Below, in pieces: positions 34,835 to 46,594 of a DNA stretch of 64,000 nucleotides. A model generated the notes under the pieces. It saw only the letters and a list, made by a program, of their open reading frames with translations, had not been told where the DNA came from and ran no database searches. The position numbers and the translations under genes were made by a program. The first letter of the stretch is position 1, and each line of letters starts with the position of its first letter. The stretch comes from Nannobrachium achirus (lineage: Eukaryota; Chordata; Actinopteri; Myctophiformes; Myctophidae), in NCBI GenBank assembly GCA_963921795.1, contig OY997642.1:56281331-56345330 (forward strand). The letters are read 5' to 3'.

Positions 34835-35094
34835 ATATCGCTGTTGTCGGGTTGAAAGCTTGTATGTCCAAAACCGTTTGTTTCGTATTTATCATTTAAA
34901 AATGATTTAAAGAAGTGAAAATAGCCGATCTGCAAGCACACCGGTGCGAGGCGTTGTGTGCTTGTAGATCTGCTATTTTCACTAGTGTTGTGCGTCAGTC
35001 TTGTGCTATGAAGCAGGGGTTTACTTTACGAAGAAAAAAACGTACAAATTTGAAACTTGGAGATACAAGGTTTCTGCCCGACAGTGATGATATA
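34835..35094. mobile_element. Family B MITE with H1
   Basis: Ends ATATCGCTGTTGTCGGG and CTGCCCGACAGTGATGATAT. The H1 at 34913-34985 has lost inner bases on the left (GATCTGCAAGCACACCGG). It lies about 100 bp from the donor of the tsc22d2 exon. Confidence 0.85.
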
Positions 35095-35199
35095 TATATG
35101 TTATTTTAAGATACTTCCCAAGCCAAATGAGAAGAGGCGAGTAGTCAGCCATAGTAACTGAACACCTTAGATATCTAGCTGCAAAGTCAAGAATATTAC

Positions 35200-37049
35200 C
35201 TGTCCTCATCCCCGTCGACAGGTATGGATATTCCAAACAGGCTGTTGACGACGGTTGGTGTGGCAAGCTGCAGGCTTTCATGGATTAGAGGTTTCATCAG
35301 GTCCTTCCCATAGGCGATAGGGGGCTGGGGGCTGGCCAGGCCGTCTAGCCTCCTTCCGCTGCCAGCCTCGCCTGGTACAAATCCAGCCATGGGGAGGCCC
35401 CCGGGGGCCACCATGTTGCTTTGGGGCATCAGAGACTGCTGGCCCACAGGCAGAGGGGAGGAGGTTGAGTTTGGCATGACTGCACTCGAGGCACTGGGCA
35501 CAGCAGCGGGCATGCTGGTGGGCACGCCAGGGCTCGCCGCTACTACGACAGGCACGTTTTGCACGCCAGAGGGCGCGCTGTGGAGGCCATGGGGCTGTCC
35601 GGAGGCGACGTACTGACCCACGGACATGTGCTGTGACGCGGATCCCCCGACACCTAACATTCCACCGCCTATGTGTTGCATCTGCTGCAGGTGACCCAAT
35701 GGTATGGTTCCTCCAGGAGCTCCGGCCATTTCTCCAACTTGACCCTGCATGGAGGCAGCTTGGGTCATGACCGGCGAAGGGCCCTGTCCCCCTTGCTGTG
35801 CCCCCGCAGGGAGGCTGGTTGCAGGGAGAGTCTGCGCAGCAGGCTGGGGCTGTTGATAGTATTCAGTTTGGTTCATGAGCAAACCGGGAGACTGACCAGT
35901 CAGATGGTGTGCCGTGGGCACCTGCTGCAGCATCTGCTGCTGCTGTTGAGGTGGGTAAGACACAGGCTGGCCCGCGGGGGGCATGCCGGGAGACTTCTGC
36001 AGGTGGACACCGCCTTGTGGCAAGCCGTTGTGCCCGATAGGAAGCAGGGTCTGTGCATTGGAGGGTTGGAGACCCACCGCCGCAGGCTGTTGCTGCTGAG
36101 CAAAAGCATTCTGCGTGGCTGTCCCGCTCCCACCCTGTTTCACAACACTGTAGGTTTGATGGTGCATTTGCTGCTGCTGATGCTGCTGCTGCAGTGCATC
36201 CGCTGACAGCATGCGAGAGGCAGAGAGAGAAGAAGTATCTACTATGGAGCCCTGGCCCGAGTGCGTGGCCACCGAACCCCCCGTCTGGCCCAGTCCGCTG
36301 TCCCTGTCTATGCTGGGATCCACCAGGGTGGCACTGGCGTGCCTAATGCTATCTACAGTCCTGCTTACTATGGAGCCATCCGAGTCCTTCTCGTAAAACT
36401 CTGTGCATGTCCATCTGCCCCTCCTGAAGGGCTCTCCGGTACCGTGATCAAGTTTAATGACCCTGAAACGTGAACTGCAACTCACCGTCGTAGAGGTGGT
36501 GGTGGTGGTGGTGGTGGTGGTGGTAGAAGAGTGAGTCGAGCCAGTCGCCGCTGCTGGGACTGGTTGGGACGTGCTCGCTGACACGCCGGCGGGCCCACCA
36601 CCTCCACCCGCTGTCAGTGCAGGCTGTGGCTGCACCACGGCCCCGGGCTGAGCAGCCCCGGGGTGAGCAGGGCCGGGCTGCACCGCTACTATCCGAAAGG
36701 TCCCGTTCGGGTTGCCCGATGGCAACTGACCGCCTTGTTGTTGGGGGACGTGCGTCTGCGTCTGTGGCGGCGGCTCCAGCGGCGGCTGATCCCCCACGTT
36801 GTTAAAGGTTAGCGCCCCATCCTCGGACGAGCCCCGGTGGTCGCCGGCGCACGCCGCCGGCTCGTAGTCGCTCGCCCGGCCGGTCCCCACGTCGAAGATC
36901 TCCGACGATCCGTCCTCCTCGGCCCGGGAGTCGTCCGGGTCGCCGTCCAGGCTCTCCGTGTCGTCGGCGGCGGTGCTGGCCGCCACCTGGGCCTGTGTCA
37001 CGCTGGTGATCTGGAAGCAGCTCTTCTTCTTGGCCGGCATTTTCGACAT
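35200..37049 (-). CDS. tsc22d2: TSC22 domain family protein 2, first coding exon
   Basis: This is the long amino-terminal exon of a TSC22-family transcriptional regulator. The protein starts MSKMPAKKKSCFQITSV, then an acidic block (DDTESL, SSEIFDV, SDYEP). At about residues 195-230 comes the conserved module FRVIKLDHGTGEPFRRGRW followed by TCTEFYEKDSDGS. The rest is Gln/Pro/Ser-rich and low in order, ending IPVDGDED plus a split Arg codon. FRVIKLDHG and IPVDGDED favour TSC22D2 over TSC22D1, and pfn2 next door agrees with that locus in human. The exon is 1850 bp with a donor CAG|GTAATA at 35200. I chose the start by the family; an upstream in-frame ATG at 37148 would add 33 residues (MTEEEEEEEENG...). 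A Thr tract comes from a (GGT)n run on the plus strand at about 36497-36530. The TSC-box and leucine-zipper exons lie beyond the left edge, so this part alone lacks the dimerisation domain. Confidence 0.93.
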
Positions 37050-37560
37050 TTTGACAGAGGGCTTGTTTACAACTCTCCCTCCCCGTGGCGTGCGGGCCAC
37101 CGACTGCACGGGGCCGTTCTCCTCCTCCTCCTCTTCCTCCTCCGTCAAAGAAAATAAGATCGATGAGACAAAAACAAAAAGGTCAAATCGTATTTAAACG
37201 ACAGACTTGGAAGCTATGTCGCTTCTTTCTCCTCTCCCCCCCCCTTTAGTTAGCTGTAATCAAGATGAGTCTGCGCCATCCTCCTTCCTCTCTCGGTCTC
37301 CTGTTGCGTTTTACGAGCTCATAACGCCAGAGAGACAGCCAGCCAGTTCACTCCTTACAGACAGTACACGTATTCCTCTTTATAAGATCCGATAGAACAC
37401 TCTCTGGGTCTCCGTCCCCCGGTGGTCCGTCAGAGGGCCCGTGGTGTCGCAGAGAGAGAGTGTCCCCCCACCCCAGCTGCAGGAGGCTACGTGGGGCCCA
37501 GTCAGTAGCCCTCCACTCCCCCAGCTAGCTGGACGGCTAGCTGCTGCTGCAACACTCCCC
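37050..37560 (-). promoter_or_regulatory. tsc22d2: tsc22d2 5' leader and probable promoter region
   Basis: GC- and CpG-rich sequence upstream of the start codon, continuous with the CpG-rich start of the exon. The Glu-rich in-frame extension (start at 37148) lies here. I see no clear TATA box, and the transcription start cannot be placed from sequence alone. Confidence 0.45.
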
Positions 37561-37816
37561 CTCTAGTCTCTACGTCGGGACAAGTACATAAGACATCTTG
37601 CGAAACAACTTGTTCCTCTCCGCCGACGCCGTTTTTAAGAAGCTCCGAGTTCCCCCGGCCGGGAGGCTCTGACGCCGCTCCGTCGCGAAGCCACGGGCGT
37701 TGAAGATTCGATGTGAGAATGTGTGTGTGTGTTTTAATAATGACCAGCACACACACTGCCAGGGAGAAGTGAGATTCTTGAACAGCGACAACCTCCCCTC
37801 TCTCTTGACAAGATGG

Positions 37817-37818
<2 letters not shown>

Positions 37819-37855
<37 letters not shown>
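37819..37855. repeat. (GT)n microsatellite
   Basis: About 18 GT units upstream of tsc22d2. Confidence 0.93.
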
Positions 37856-37857
<2 letters not shown>

Positions 37858-37968
37858 CAGCCGCGCTGCATGGTGGGTAGACTGCGCTACGTGACGATAT
37901 CTGCGTACATGTGTGTCGAGAATCCCCCCCCATTCTCCCCTCCCCTCCCCTCTCCTCTTGGCTTTATT

Positions 37969-38076
37969 AGCCATAAATCATAAGATCATAACTCTTGTAG
38001 AGTGCTTTTATTTTGGGACGTTAACTCTCAACGTCCCAAAAATAAAAGCACTCTACAAGAGTTATGATTTATGGCT
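37969..38076. repeat. Near-perfect palindrome upstream of tsc22d2
   Basis: Left arm 37969-38022 (AGCCATAAATCATAA, ACTCTTGTAGAGTGCTTTTA, TTTTGGGACGTT) pairs with 38030-38076. The left arm has an 8-bp extra (AGATCATA, a local duplication). The spacer is about 7 bp. No H1 or H2 core. Confidence 0.88.
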
Positions 38077-38230
38077 AGGGCTTTATTGACTTTTTTTTTT
38101 GCATCATGTTTATCATGAATGTTTTTCACCCCCTTTTTTCTGCATAGTAGGCTACTGTGTTATATCTGTCTGTCTTTCAATGTTACATGAGTTTAAAAAA
38201 AAATGAAATAAAAAATAATTAAATACATTC

Positions 38231-38234
<4 letters not shown>

Positions 38235-38271
<37 letters not shown>

Positions 38272-38272
38272 G
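38235..38272. repeat. (CAAT)n microsatellite
   Basis: Nine tandem CAAT units. Confidence 0.95.
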
Positions 38273-38425
38273 AATCAAAAGGGCATGTACAATTAAACCA
38301 GAATAAAGACAGTTGTCTTAAGAAAAAACATTACAGGTAAATCAATTGTTTTAAAATTATAATAATTTAAAAAATATATCTAGATAGAATAGATAGATAG
38401 AACATAATAATAACCACTTACTTCA

Positions 38426-38458
38426 ACACACACACACACACACGCACGCACACACGCG

Positions 38459-38525
<67 letters not shown>
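38426..38525. repeat. (CA)n microsatellite
   Basis: CA tract with CG-containing variants at the left end. Confidence 0.95.
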
Positions 38526-38528
<3 letters not shown>

Positions 38529-38850
38529 AAGGATGGGCGATTGCAATCCCCACATCCCCCTCCTCCCCTGACCCCTGGGGGTCACAAAATGCATTCTTTA
38601 TGTTGATATGCAAATCTGTAATTATTCATGCTGAATAGATTTTGTCTATATCAGGAATGCATGGCTAAATCATTTAGGAGGATGAAAGCAGTGGCAACGT
38701 GCTTTTCTATAAGGCTCAACGGTATATTTGGAGCCAGACAGCATTTACATATAGTCTGACAAAGAATGGCTGACAAAACGGTGCAAAGCAAAGGGATTAA
38801 GAATACATTTTGCATGCCAGCTAGTGTTATTTCTCACCACCATGTATTCT
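38526..38850. other. Intergenic sequence, nothing recognised
   Basis: No exon or repeat end seen. Confidence 0.4.
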
Positions 38851-38851
38851 G

Positions 38852-39312
38852 GTAGTGGTTTTCTGCCTTTTTCATATCATCAAGGACCATTATTTATTCA
38901 GCATTTGAGCCATGGACCACCAGCCTCTCAAAACCAAAACCTAGAATATCTTGTTATCAATTTTTGTCCACAATTCCATGATGTATTGATGTTTGATAGT
39001 TGATACCATTAGGAGATATTAGCAGGCAAATGTTGATCAAAATAACAATTCTTCTACAGTCTCCAATCGTTCTTGTAAATTAAGTAATGCAGATGTAACA
39101 ATAATTCAACTCGAGAGCCTAAAATAAAACCAAATGGAGCCATAAGTGTAATTTCTTTTATTTTTTTCCTCTTTTTTTCATTTTACACTCTCAAGAGTTA
39201 AAGATCTATAAGGGTCCGTTTGGCTACCAACTCTACATAATTTAGCTGGGGACCACCAGGAACCCCCGCAAGGACCAGTGGTGGTCCCCGGACCACTGGT
39301 TGAGAACCACTG
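38852..39312. mobile_element. hAT-like MITE with degenerate H2
   Basis: Ends TAGTGGTTTTCTGCC and CTGGTTGAGAACCACTG with GGACCA and GGTCCCCGGACC subterminal blocks. Around 39103-39205 AAATAAAACCAAATGGAGCC and TCATTTTACACTCTCAAGAG are remnants of H2 arms. Confidence 0.75.
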
Positions 39313-40060
39313 TGATACATGATAGATTCTTCACCTGAAATGCTATGGGGAATAGCAAGAGCCAGCATATAGTCTTATGACAGAGCATGCAATCCTACTG
39401 ATCACCAGTTCATATTCAGCATCAATTGGTCACGCTGCATCAAATTATTCAAAACACATCGTAGAAGAATGTCAGTTCTGTGCAGAAAGCATATTGAGGG
39501 ACATCACATGGCATAGGCCTGTTTTGTCGGCCTCCAGGACAGGCTGTCTCAGATATACGTATGCAGGGACATGCTGGGCCCCTGATTCAGCCCGGGAAAA
39601 AGAGTTGGAGGCCCTCATAGTGCGCTATAGAGAGAGATCTCTCTCTATAGCGCTGCTGCTACTCAAAGATTTGCCATTTCAGATCATGACAAGTGACGAG
39701 CCAGTGGGCCAATTACATTATTACGAGTTATTATTGGCCGCCTTGGCCCCCAAAATGGAACGAAGGCCGACATCTTTTATTATTTATTTTCCTAATGGCT
39801 GGCCTGGACCGGCCGGGAATGAACCGGCCGTTCGGGAGTTGTCCCGCTTTCCCCAATGGCCAGCACCGTCCCTGTACTTATGAGTAGTAGGCCTAGATCT
39901 ATGGAATGGCATATCTATGACATAAATACAAGACATATCTATGACATAAATACACAAACGAACAAAACATTACGTATATTCCTCTTGAATTATGAATGGA
40001 ACGGCAGTTTCAGAAGCCTGAAAGGCCTTCGAAACTTCAATGTAGGGCATCCCAAAGGAC
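39313..40060. other. Intergenic sequence, nothing certain
   Basis: A 168-codon open frame (39377-39883) has no recognised domain, and its GGCCGG/CCGGCC-rich 3' part (39790-39870) looks like degenerate repeat. The direct repeat ATATCTATGACATAAATACA occurs twice (39909 and 39933). Confidence 0.4.
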
Positions 40061-40260
40061 NNNNNNNNNNNNNNNNNNNNNNNNNNNNNNNNNNNNNNNN
40101 NNNNNNNNNNNNNNNNNNNNNNNNNNNNNNNNNNNNNNNNNNNNNNNNNNNNNNNNNNNNNNNNNNNNNNNNNNNNNNNNNNNNNNNNNNNNNNNNNNNN
40201 NNNNNNNNNNNNNNNNNNNNNNNNNNNNNNNNNNNNNNNNNNNNNNNNNNNNNNNNNNNN
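40061..40260. other. Assembly gap (200 N)
   Basis: Exactly 200 N, so the size is probably a placeholder. The sequence right of the gap is the right arm of an H1 palindrome. Confidence 0.99.
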
Positions 40261-40298
40261 GCAAAGCTTGAGCTTGTAGATCAGCTATTTTCACTAGG
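40261..40298. repeat. H1 right arm at the gap edge
   Basis: AAGCTTGAGCTTGTAGATCAGCTATTTTCACTAG. The left arm must lie inside the gap if this copy is complete. Confidence 0.75.
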
Positions 40299-40844
40299 CT
40301 ACTTCTTAAACATTTGTTTTCCAATATGGATTTTTGTTTTAATATATTTTTTTATTTTCTTCATGAAATTGTTGAAAAAGTTTTTATTTTAGGCCTATAC
40401 GTTTTTAGGAGTGTTTTTTCTTTTATTCATTAATGAAATTACTCAAATCATTAAAAAATGTTTAATATTCATGAAAATCTTATCTTCTTGAGGAATGTTA
40501 TTTTTTTTGTAATGTTTTTGAAATAATTAAAAACAATGCAGGGGGGAAAAATATACTTACAAAGGGACCCATAAAAATGTGTCCGCGACCCACCGACGGG
40601 TCCCCTTGCCAGCGTTTGGGAAGCAGTGCTATATTGGTTCACTCCCTCGCTCATTTTCACATTTGTCCGTCCATCCCTGCCCGGCGAGTCTTGGCGAGCT
40701 CCACCAACCAACCAACAGCAGCACTGTATCTTCTTATCCCTAGGTTTAGTGGCAAAGGAAAGTTTGTCGTTTATTTTCCTTTTTTATTTTAGTAGTTCTA
40801 TCCTCCCAGTGTGTGTTTTTTCCCCTCCAACAACAACATTAATA
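40299..40844 (+). promoter_or_regulatory. pfn2: pfn2 upstream region and 5' leader
   Basis: AT-rich up to about 40560, then a more GC-rich stretch with CCTCGCTC, GTCCGTCC and CCCGGCGAG before the ATG at 40845. A short hAT-like trace (GTCCGCGACCCACCGACGGG) is at 40580-40600. No TATA box is evident and the transcription start is not placed. Confidence 0.4.
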
Positions 40845-43800
40845 ATGTCTTCTTGGCAAAGCTACGTGGATAATCTGATGGCGGACGGCAGCTGTCAGGA
40901 CACCGCCATTGTTGGCTACACGGACGCCAAATACGTCTGGGCGGCGCACGCCGGCGGTACTTTTAACAATATAACGGTAAGAAAAAGGCAAGGTTTTAAA
41001 GAGGTTTAAGTCGAAATAAACTCCAGTTTAAACCAACGACTCGGAAAACAAACCTTTTTCATTGTCACCAAACAAACCACACTCAACAGTCTCTCACACA
41101 CTCACACATCCAGACGGGGTCTTTGCTTGCTTGCTGCTAGCTATCGGTTAGCTTATAGCCACAGAGTTGTGTGTGGGGGCTAATCTATACGCTTAGCAAC
41201 GTGCCGTTCTCCAGTCCAGCGTGACAATAAATGAATAAAAAATGCGTTTTTATTTCATTTTATTTTTAAAAAATGCGTTTTTAAAACACCTTTTTGTTTG
41301 TTGTCACGCGAAAAGCGCAAAAGACTGGCTCATGCTAACTGCTAACACGACAGTTAACAGCCAGCCATGGGTGGCTGCTCGCGCCCATCTCGCCTCCTTC
41401 CCTTCCTCTCCAGACCAGACTATCACCTGGAACTGGGGAGGCAGAAACTAACACATTCCCTGGATTAGATTAACACACCCTCTCCTGTGTAGCTACTCCT
41501 GGACAGACTCGAAACTAAAACACCCGTTAAATTCATCTACATGTTAATAATGATTTTTAACGACATTATGTATTGTGTGTGTGTGTGTGTCTGTAGATGT
41601 ATAGAAACCCAGCAGCAACAATAACCCATCCTATAGCCGTTCTGATGTCTGTCCAGCTAATAGACGGTGTCAGGCTTCCACTGAAAGAGCATGCATGCTT
41701 TCGTGCTGCACGGCCGGCACTGGCTGGCTGTGGTTTCTTTTTGTCGGCGATTGCCAACTAAAGAGGGAGAGAGATGTACCAACAACGTGTGTACTAGCCA
41801 ACACGCCTTGTCTGCTTGTAGATCTGTGCATTTCTTTGGCAAGCGACGCCCTCCTCGTGCTATTTGACTATAATAAATAAGCTCAAGCTCTTAACTTGCT
41901 AGCTAGTAGCTAGCTGCTCTTATCTGGCAGCTTGTTTGCGTCAGCAGCAGCAGAGGCGCTTGCCGAAAACGTGCCTACAGGGGCCGACAACACCTTGTTG
42001 GGGCAAGCTACACCCTCGTGAGATTTGACTACACTATTAAATTACGTTAAAGCCTCTTTGACTTAACTAGCTACTGGCTTGCTAGCTGTTAACTGGGTTA
42101 CATTTGATTTGAGTGACTTGAAATAATAATGACCAAGCCGATTTCTTGCTCAACAGCACTGACCAAGCCGATGAACTGCTTATGTTTTTGTTTGTTTGTG
42201 TGAAGTGTTTTCGCGTGACATTGGCGTGAGATTTTTAATTCATTCAGGAGGTGAATGGATTTGAAGGCACAGTGCATGCATTGCATGCTCGCCTGCCTAA
42301 CCCCGCATCACCAGACTTTCCCACCTGGTCCGGCCTAGTTGGTGGACTGGACGTCACGTTACTTCCGCTGGATAATGCTAGCTAAGAACAAGCTAGCTGC
42401 CAAATGTTCCTGTCAGTCTGTCTAACCAATTTGATTGAAACGTCCGCACAATAATCCCTTAGCACGTAAACAGTTACGTTTAAAAAAATGTCCTGTGATT
42501 TTCTGGTAGCATAAAAAATCACCCGTCTGCCCACATCCGGTCAACGCAGGCATATTAACTGTGACTGTGACTAAACAGACACAGTACTGTTGGTTGGCTT
42601 AATTATCGAACTAACAATGATACATTTGTATGTAATCCACTGGTGCATGCCATGTACCCTAACCGCCTGTGAGAGACTTCCCATGTGCTTGGCAGTTTGC
42701 CCCCCTGCCTTATTTGTGAAACATGCTTGCAGATGCTGAGTACATGATGCATTCTTTCCTCCTTTTAACAAAAAAAATGAACAAAAGCTAATTTTGTCTC
42801 TTCATTGCAGTCTCAAGAAATCGACATACTGGTTGGAAAGGACAGGATGTCGTTCTTCACCGACGGTCTCACCCTGGGTTTAAAGAAGTGCTCGGTCATC
42901 AGGGACAGCCTCCAGAACGACGGTGACTGGACGATGGACATCCGGACAAAGAGCACAGGAGGAGAGCCAACATACAATATCTCAGTAGGAAGAGCTGGCA
43001 AAGGTAAATATGAGTTGTGCTTTTCTATGCGAACTTATTTTTTTCTATATTGGATAATGACGTGATTTGATTTTGCCAAGTAATAATATGACGTGTTTGC
43101 CTTTTTTTGTGTTGGGGGGGCGAATCACATGGGCGTGAGGAGTTGGCTGTTACTCACATGACTGTTGTGACTTGCAAGTGCATTGCAAACAGAAAAGTGA
43201 GTCACACAGCATCATGTGACGCTTTCAGGCAAACGCTCATAGATTGTCCTTCAAGTATATCTCTCCTAAAAGTCAGCTTTGTGTGAGTATAAAAAAAAGC
43301 TCCTATTTAGAAGCCAAGGTTTGCCTACTACAGTCTGTCTGCCTTTGTGGTCCTCACTGGCTGATTACTGAGCACTCAATTCTGGTCTTGGGCTGTTTGC
43401 TGTCTACTGATCCCTTTCTCCTTTTCCTAACTGCCCCCTTTTGCTGTTAAGAACCATATTTGTGTCAGCTGTCCTTTAAAAAAAAAGAATGCATGCTTTG
43501 GGTGCTCTGTAAATCCTCTTAATGTGTTTTTACTAGGGATGCAACTGTTGATTATCTTAGAGATCATTTCATTGATTACTTTTTTTGATTAATTGAATAA
43601 TGAAGTCAGTTTTTTAGGGGAAGAGGGTTAAGAAACTCAGTAAATCTTTATTGGGATTGCCATCAGCTTCCACAAGTGGTCACTAGTCATCTTGGGATCC
43701 ACACAAAATTAATACATTAAGAAATCAATTTGGAAGTTTGTAACCTAACTGTCTTACATCTTGCTGCCATTTTCACTTAAAAAGAGAAGAAATCTAAAAG

Positions 43801-44680
43801 ATTTCCCTCCAATTGAATATGAATCATCCATTAAATTAGTTTGTCTATTGCACCCCTAGTCTATACTTACTGGGTTGAAATTCCTTGAAATGTTAGTCAC
43901 TTTGACTACGGTGTTAATTTAATTGTAGATTGAAAGCAGCATGTGGGTCTTTAACTGGACAGATCTAACGATGAACATTTTTCTACCAGTTCCAGCAACT
44001 AGCTTCACTTCATTTAGGGTGTTAACCAGTTTTTTAGGAGCTCGCAGTAATCTATTAAGTTTTCCCCTTCCAGCTATGCATGCGTGTGTCTACCCTGCAG
44101 CTCACACTTGCTGCCTCTAAAAAAAGAATTTATCAGAACTCTGTCTGAGCACTCTATTCATTACTAATACTTTCTCACTTTTGAATGTCTTTTCTTTACC
44201 TTTCACTCCTCTAAACTTTCCCTTTTCCATCTCTTCTCTTTCAGTTTTGGTTCTTGTAATGGGCAAAGAAGGGGTCCACGGAGGCGGATTGAATAAGAAG
44301 GCATACTCAATGGCAAAATACTTGAGGGATTCAGGGTTCTAGTCTTGCCAAGCTCGTGTAGTTAAAAATTTAAGGGACAAAAAGAAGAGAAACGAAAATG
44401 TTGCTGTTTAAGATTTCTCCAGCAAGCAGTCAAAAAAATGTCTCGGAAACTTTAATAGCAATGATGAAGAGTGGTGGTAAGATCTTGTGTCAACTTTTGC
44501 CCCCTTCCCCTGTTAGTAGTGGGGGAAGGAAAAAAAGACTCTTCAATTCTGTTCATGTCTTTTTTTTTTTTTTTTGCTCCAGCGTTGGTTTTTGTCATGG
44601 GAAAGGAGGGGGTCCATGGCGGACAGCTCAACAAGAAAGCATATACCATGGCTGATTACCTGAGGAAGTCTGGATATTGA
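40845..44680 (+). CDS. pfn2: Profilin-2, three coding positions with alternative last exons
   Basis: Profilin binds actin monomers, poly-proline ligands and phosphoinositides in the cytoplasm, and so controls actin assembly; profilin-2 is the neural-enriched form in mammals. Exon 1 is 40845-40976 (44 codons; [15 protein letters not shown]...), exon 2 is 42811-43003 (193 bp). The last exon is either 44245-44342 or 44583-44680. Both joins are in phase (G|TT = Val or G|CG = Ala) and each gives 140 residues, the standard profilin-2 length. Poly-proline contact residues are present: Trp4, Tyr7, Trp32, Tyr134 and a terminal aromatic. The motif [10 protein letters not shown] and [15 protein letters not shown] match profilin-2 closely. 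Introns are 1.8 and 1.2 kb, with a hAT-like MITE at 43532-43861 in the second. Confidence is high because every splice site is canonical and all frames join. Confidence 0.96.
43532..43861. mobile_element. hAT-like MITE in pfn2 intron 2
   Basis: Ends CTAGGGATGCAACTGTTG and CTATTGCACCCCTAG are inverted. No H1 and no coding capacity. Its target duplication is not clear. Confidence 0.65.
44245..44342 (+). CDS. pfn2: pfn2 alternative last exon a
   Basis: 98 bp after TTCTCTTTCAG. It encodes [15 protein letters not shown] and ends [12 protein letters not shown] plus TAG, which equals the carboxy end of mammalian profilin-2a as I recall it. No AATAAA lies between this exon and exon b, so transcripts using it probably keep exon b as 3' untranslated sequence or skip it by splicing. 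Confidence 0.93.
44583..44680 (+). CDS. pfn2: pfn2 alternative last exon b
   Basis: 98 bp after a 15-T polypyrimidine tract and GCTCCAG. It encodes [15 protein letters not shown] and ends [12 protein letters not shown] plus TGA. It is clearly a tandem duplicate of exon a, 240 bp downstream of it. The ALVFVMG start matches mammalian profilin-2b, but the end (SGY) is not the mammalian 2b end (RRSDV). Confidence 0.92.
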
Positions 44681-46460
44681 GCAGAATCTCCACCCACCCA
44701 CCCATCCATCCACTTAGCAGCTCACTCCCACTCACTCCATCGTTATTGACAGTACTTCCAGGATCAAGATGGCAAACAATGTTACTTCTTTCCTGCAGTC
44801 CACTTTTATATAAATCCCATTTCTTTTGTTTTATTTTCCTTTTTCTTTTTTTATTATCCCTGATCACTACAGCTCTTTACCTATCCCGTAACATTGTACA
44901 CAACTCAACATTTTGGCACTTCAGTAATGGCATGTTCTTTGACATTGATTAAATGTATATTTACCAAACTAGAAAATGTGCGAAAAAATAAATAAATAAA
45001 AAGATAAAAAAAGATTGCAGGTGTAATAAAAAGTGTAAACACATTTGGGCTCGCCTTGTATAAATACTCAACAACTGGCATACGTATGTCTAAAGGGGAA
45101 GTACACGTGATGGTTGAGGTAATTTAGCATTGTGACTCTTATTTTTGAGTATTACCGAGATGCCAGGTTCACATTGTCTTCCTTATCATTGGCATTCAGC
45201 ATGTTGGGGATTTTAAAAGTTGCATGCATATCTTTTTTAGCATACCGAACTCCCATGTCCTCCCCCACCTCAAGCATCGATATTCCAGCCAAAAAAACAT
45301 CTTTTCATTCGTTCCGTTATTTTATTTTTTTCATAGTTCTGCGTAGCCACCACCAAGAAATGGTAGATTTCATCTGGAGAGGTGCTACACATACCATTTT
45401 TTGCAACCTCTGTTGTGCACACTACATTGCTATATCTTCCATCACATGCCTTGCTGTTGTACTTGAATGTGGTCTTATAGGTTAATGATGTGCTGTCGGG
45501 ATGTTGTTTGAGTGTAGGGGCAGTTCAGCATCGCTGAGGGTTACAGATATTCTTCCCATGATGCATCACTACAGCCTGGAGTCTCCATGGACATTCCACC
45601 TATGACAAAATTAGTTTTTGTCAGGAGGCTCCTGCGATTTTTACTTTTGCCAGTTATTGGCATTACAGTATATACCACTACATGTTTAGTTAAGTTTAAG
45701 TATATTATTCCCCTGTTGGACCAAGAGTCGGTTAAGAGGGATTGTTCAGGATTGCTTCAGCCCGCTTGTTATGGATGTTCTAATGTTGGCCTCATTGTCT
45801 GACTGTAATCATCAAGACACGCTTCAAATGACTGTAAAACATTTAACTGCTTCTTTAGACATTTCTTTTCCACATTGTTTAATGGCTAATTTGTCTGTTA
45901 ACAGATGAGGAAATGGCCTGATTTGACAACTGTATGAATGCATTTGACTGTATAACCAAGCTGTTAGGTATTGACAACTTGGATATTACTTGCCTTGTGC
46001 TTTAGTCATCCAAGGTGTATCAGAAACTGTCATAGCACGGTACTTACAAGTATATTAAAACATACTGTGTACACTAAATTTATGGAGAATGGTGTTGGTT
46101 GGAATAAGAACATTTGTAAGTTGTCTTGTGAAAACTTTCTGAGAATTAACTGTGTATCCTGTGCCATAAAATAGATCTGATCTGTTGCTACTGTGAGTTG
46201 GATTTTTAACTGCTGCTCCAGCAAGGAGTAACCCAAATGGCACTTTCCTAAGGGATATTTTGGCGTCAGTAATATTCTCTAGGCTATGTGGAATATGTAC
46301 AGAATTAAAACGAAACAAAAAAGACGAAACGGATGTCCTTGCTGTTTGGTCATTTCTTTTGGTTTGGAATTCAGGTCACAAAACATACTTTTTCCAAAAA
46401 ATGGGAAAATGCCATGAATAATTGATAATACCTTTGTTTACAGACAGATCAAATAAAAGT
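44681..46460 (+). other. pfn2: pfn2 3' untranslated region
   Basis: AT-rich repeat-free sequence after the stop of exon b. Two candidate poly-A signals: AATAAA at 44987-44992 (start of an AATAAATAAATAAA run) and AATAAA at 46452-46457. The absence of MITEs over 1.8 kb, in a region otherwise full of them, supports a long transcribed 3' UTR. Confidence 0.65.
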
Positions 46461-46594
46461 TATTTCAACCAGAAGTAAATCCAGCATGTTTTTTTATTGT
46501 ATTTCTCATTGCTAAATGAGTACTGTGTATGCACATTTTCTTGTGTTTCTAAATATAAATGTTTAATACGTTGTGTAAACTTGTGTATAGGCAT

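Noticed and set aside
35673-36206. 177-codon open frame opposite tsc22d2
   Set aside because: Shadow of the Gln/Pro-rich minus-strand exon; the shared codon pattern explains its openness.
39377-39883. 168-codon open frame on the plus strand
   Set aside because: No known domain. Its end runs into degenerate GGCCGG-rich repeat-like sequence and short direct repeats.
41800-41835. H1 half copy in pfn2 intron 1
   Set aside because: ACGCCTTGTCTGCTTGTAGATCTG is suggestive, but there is no partner arm and the match is too short.
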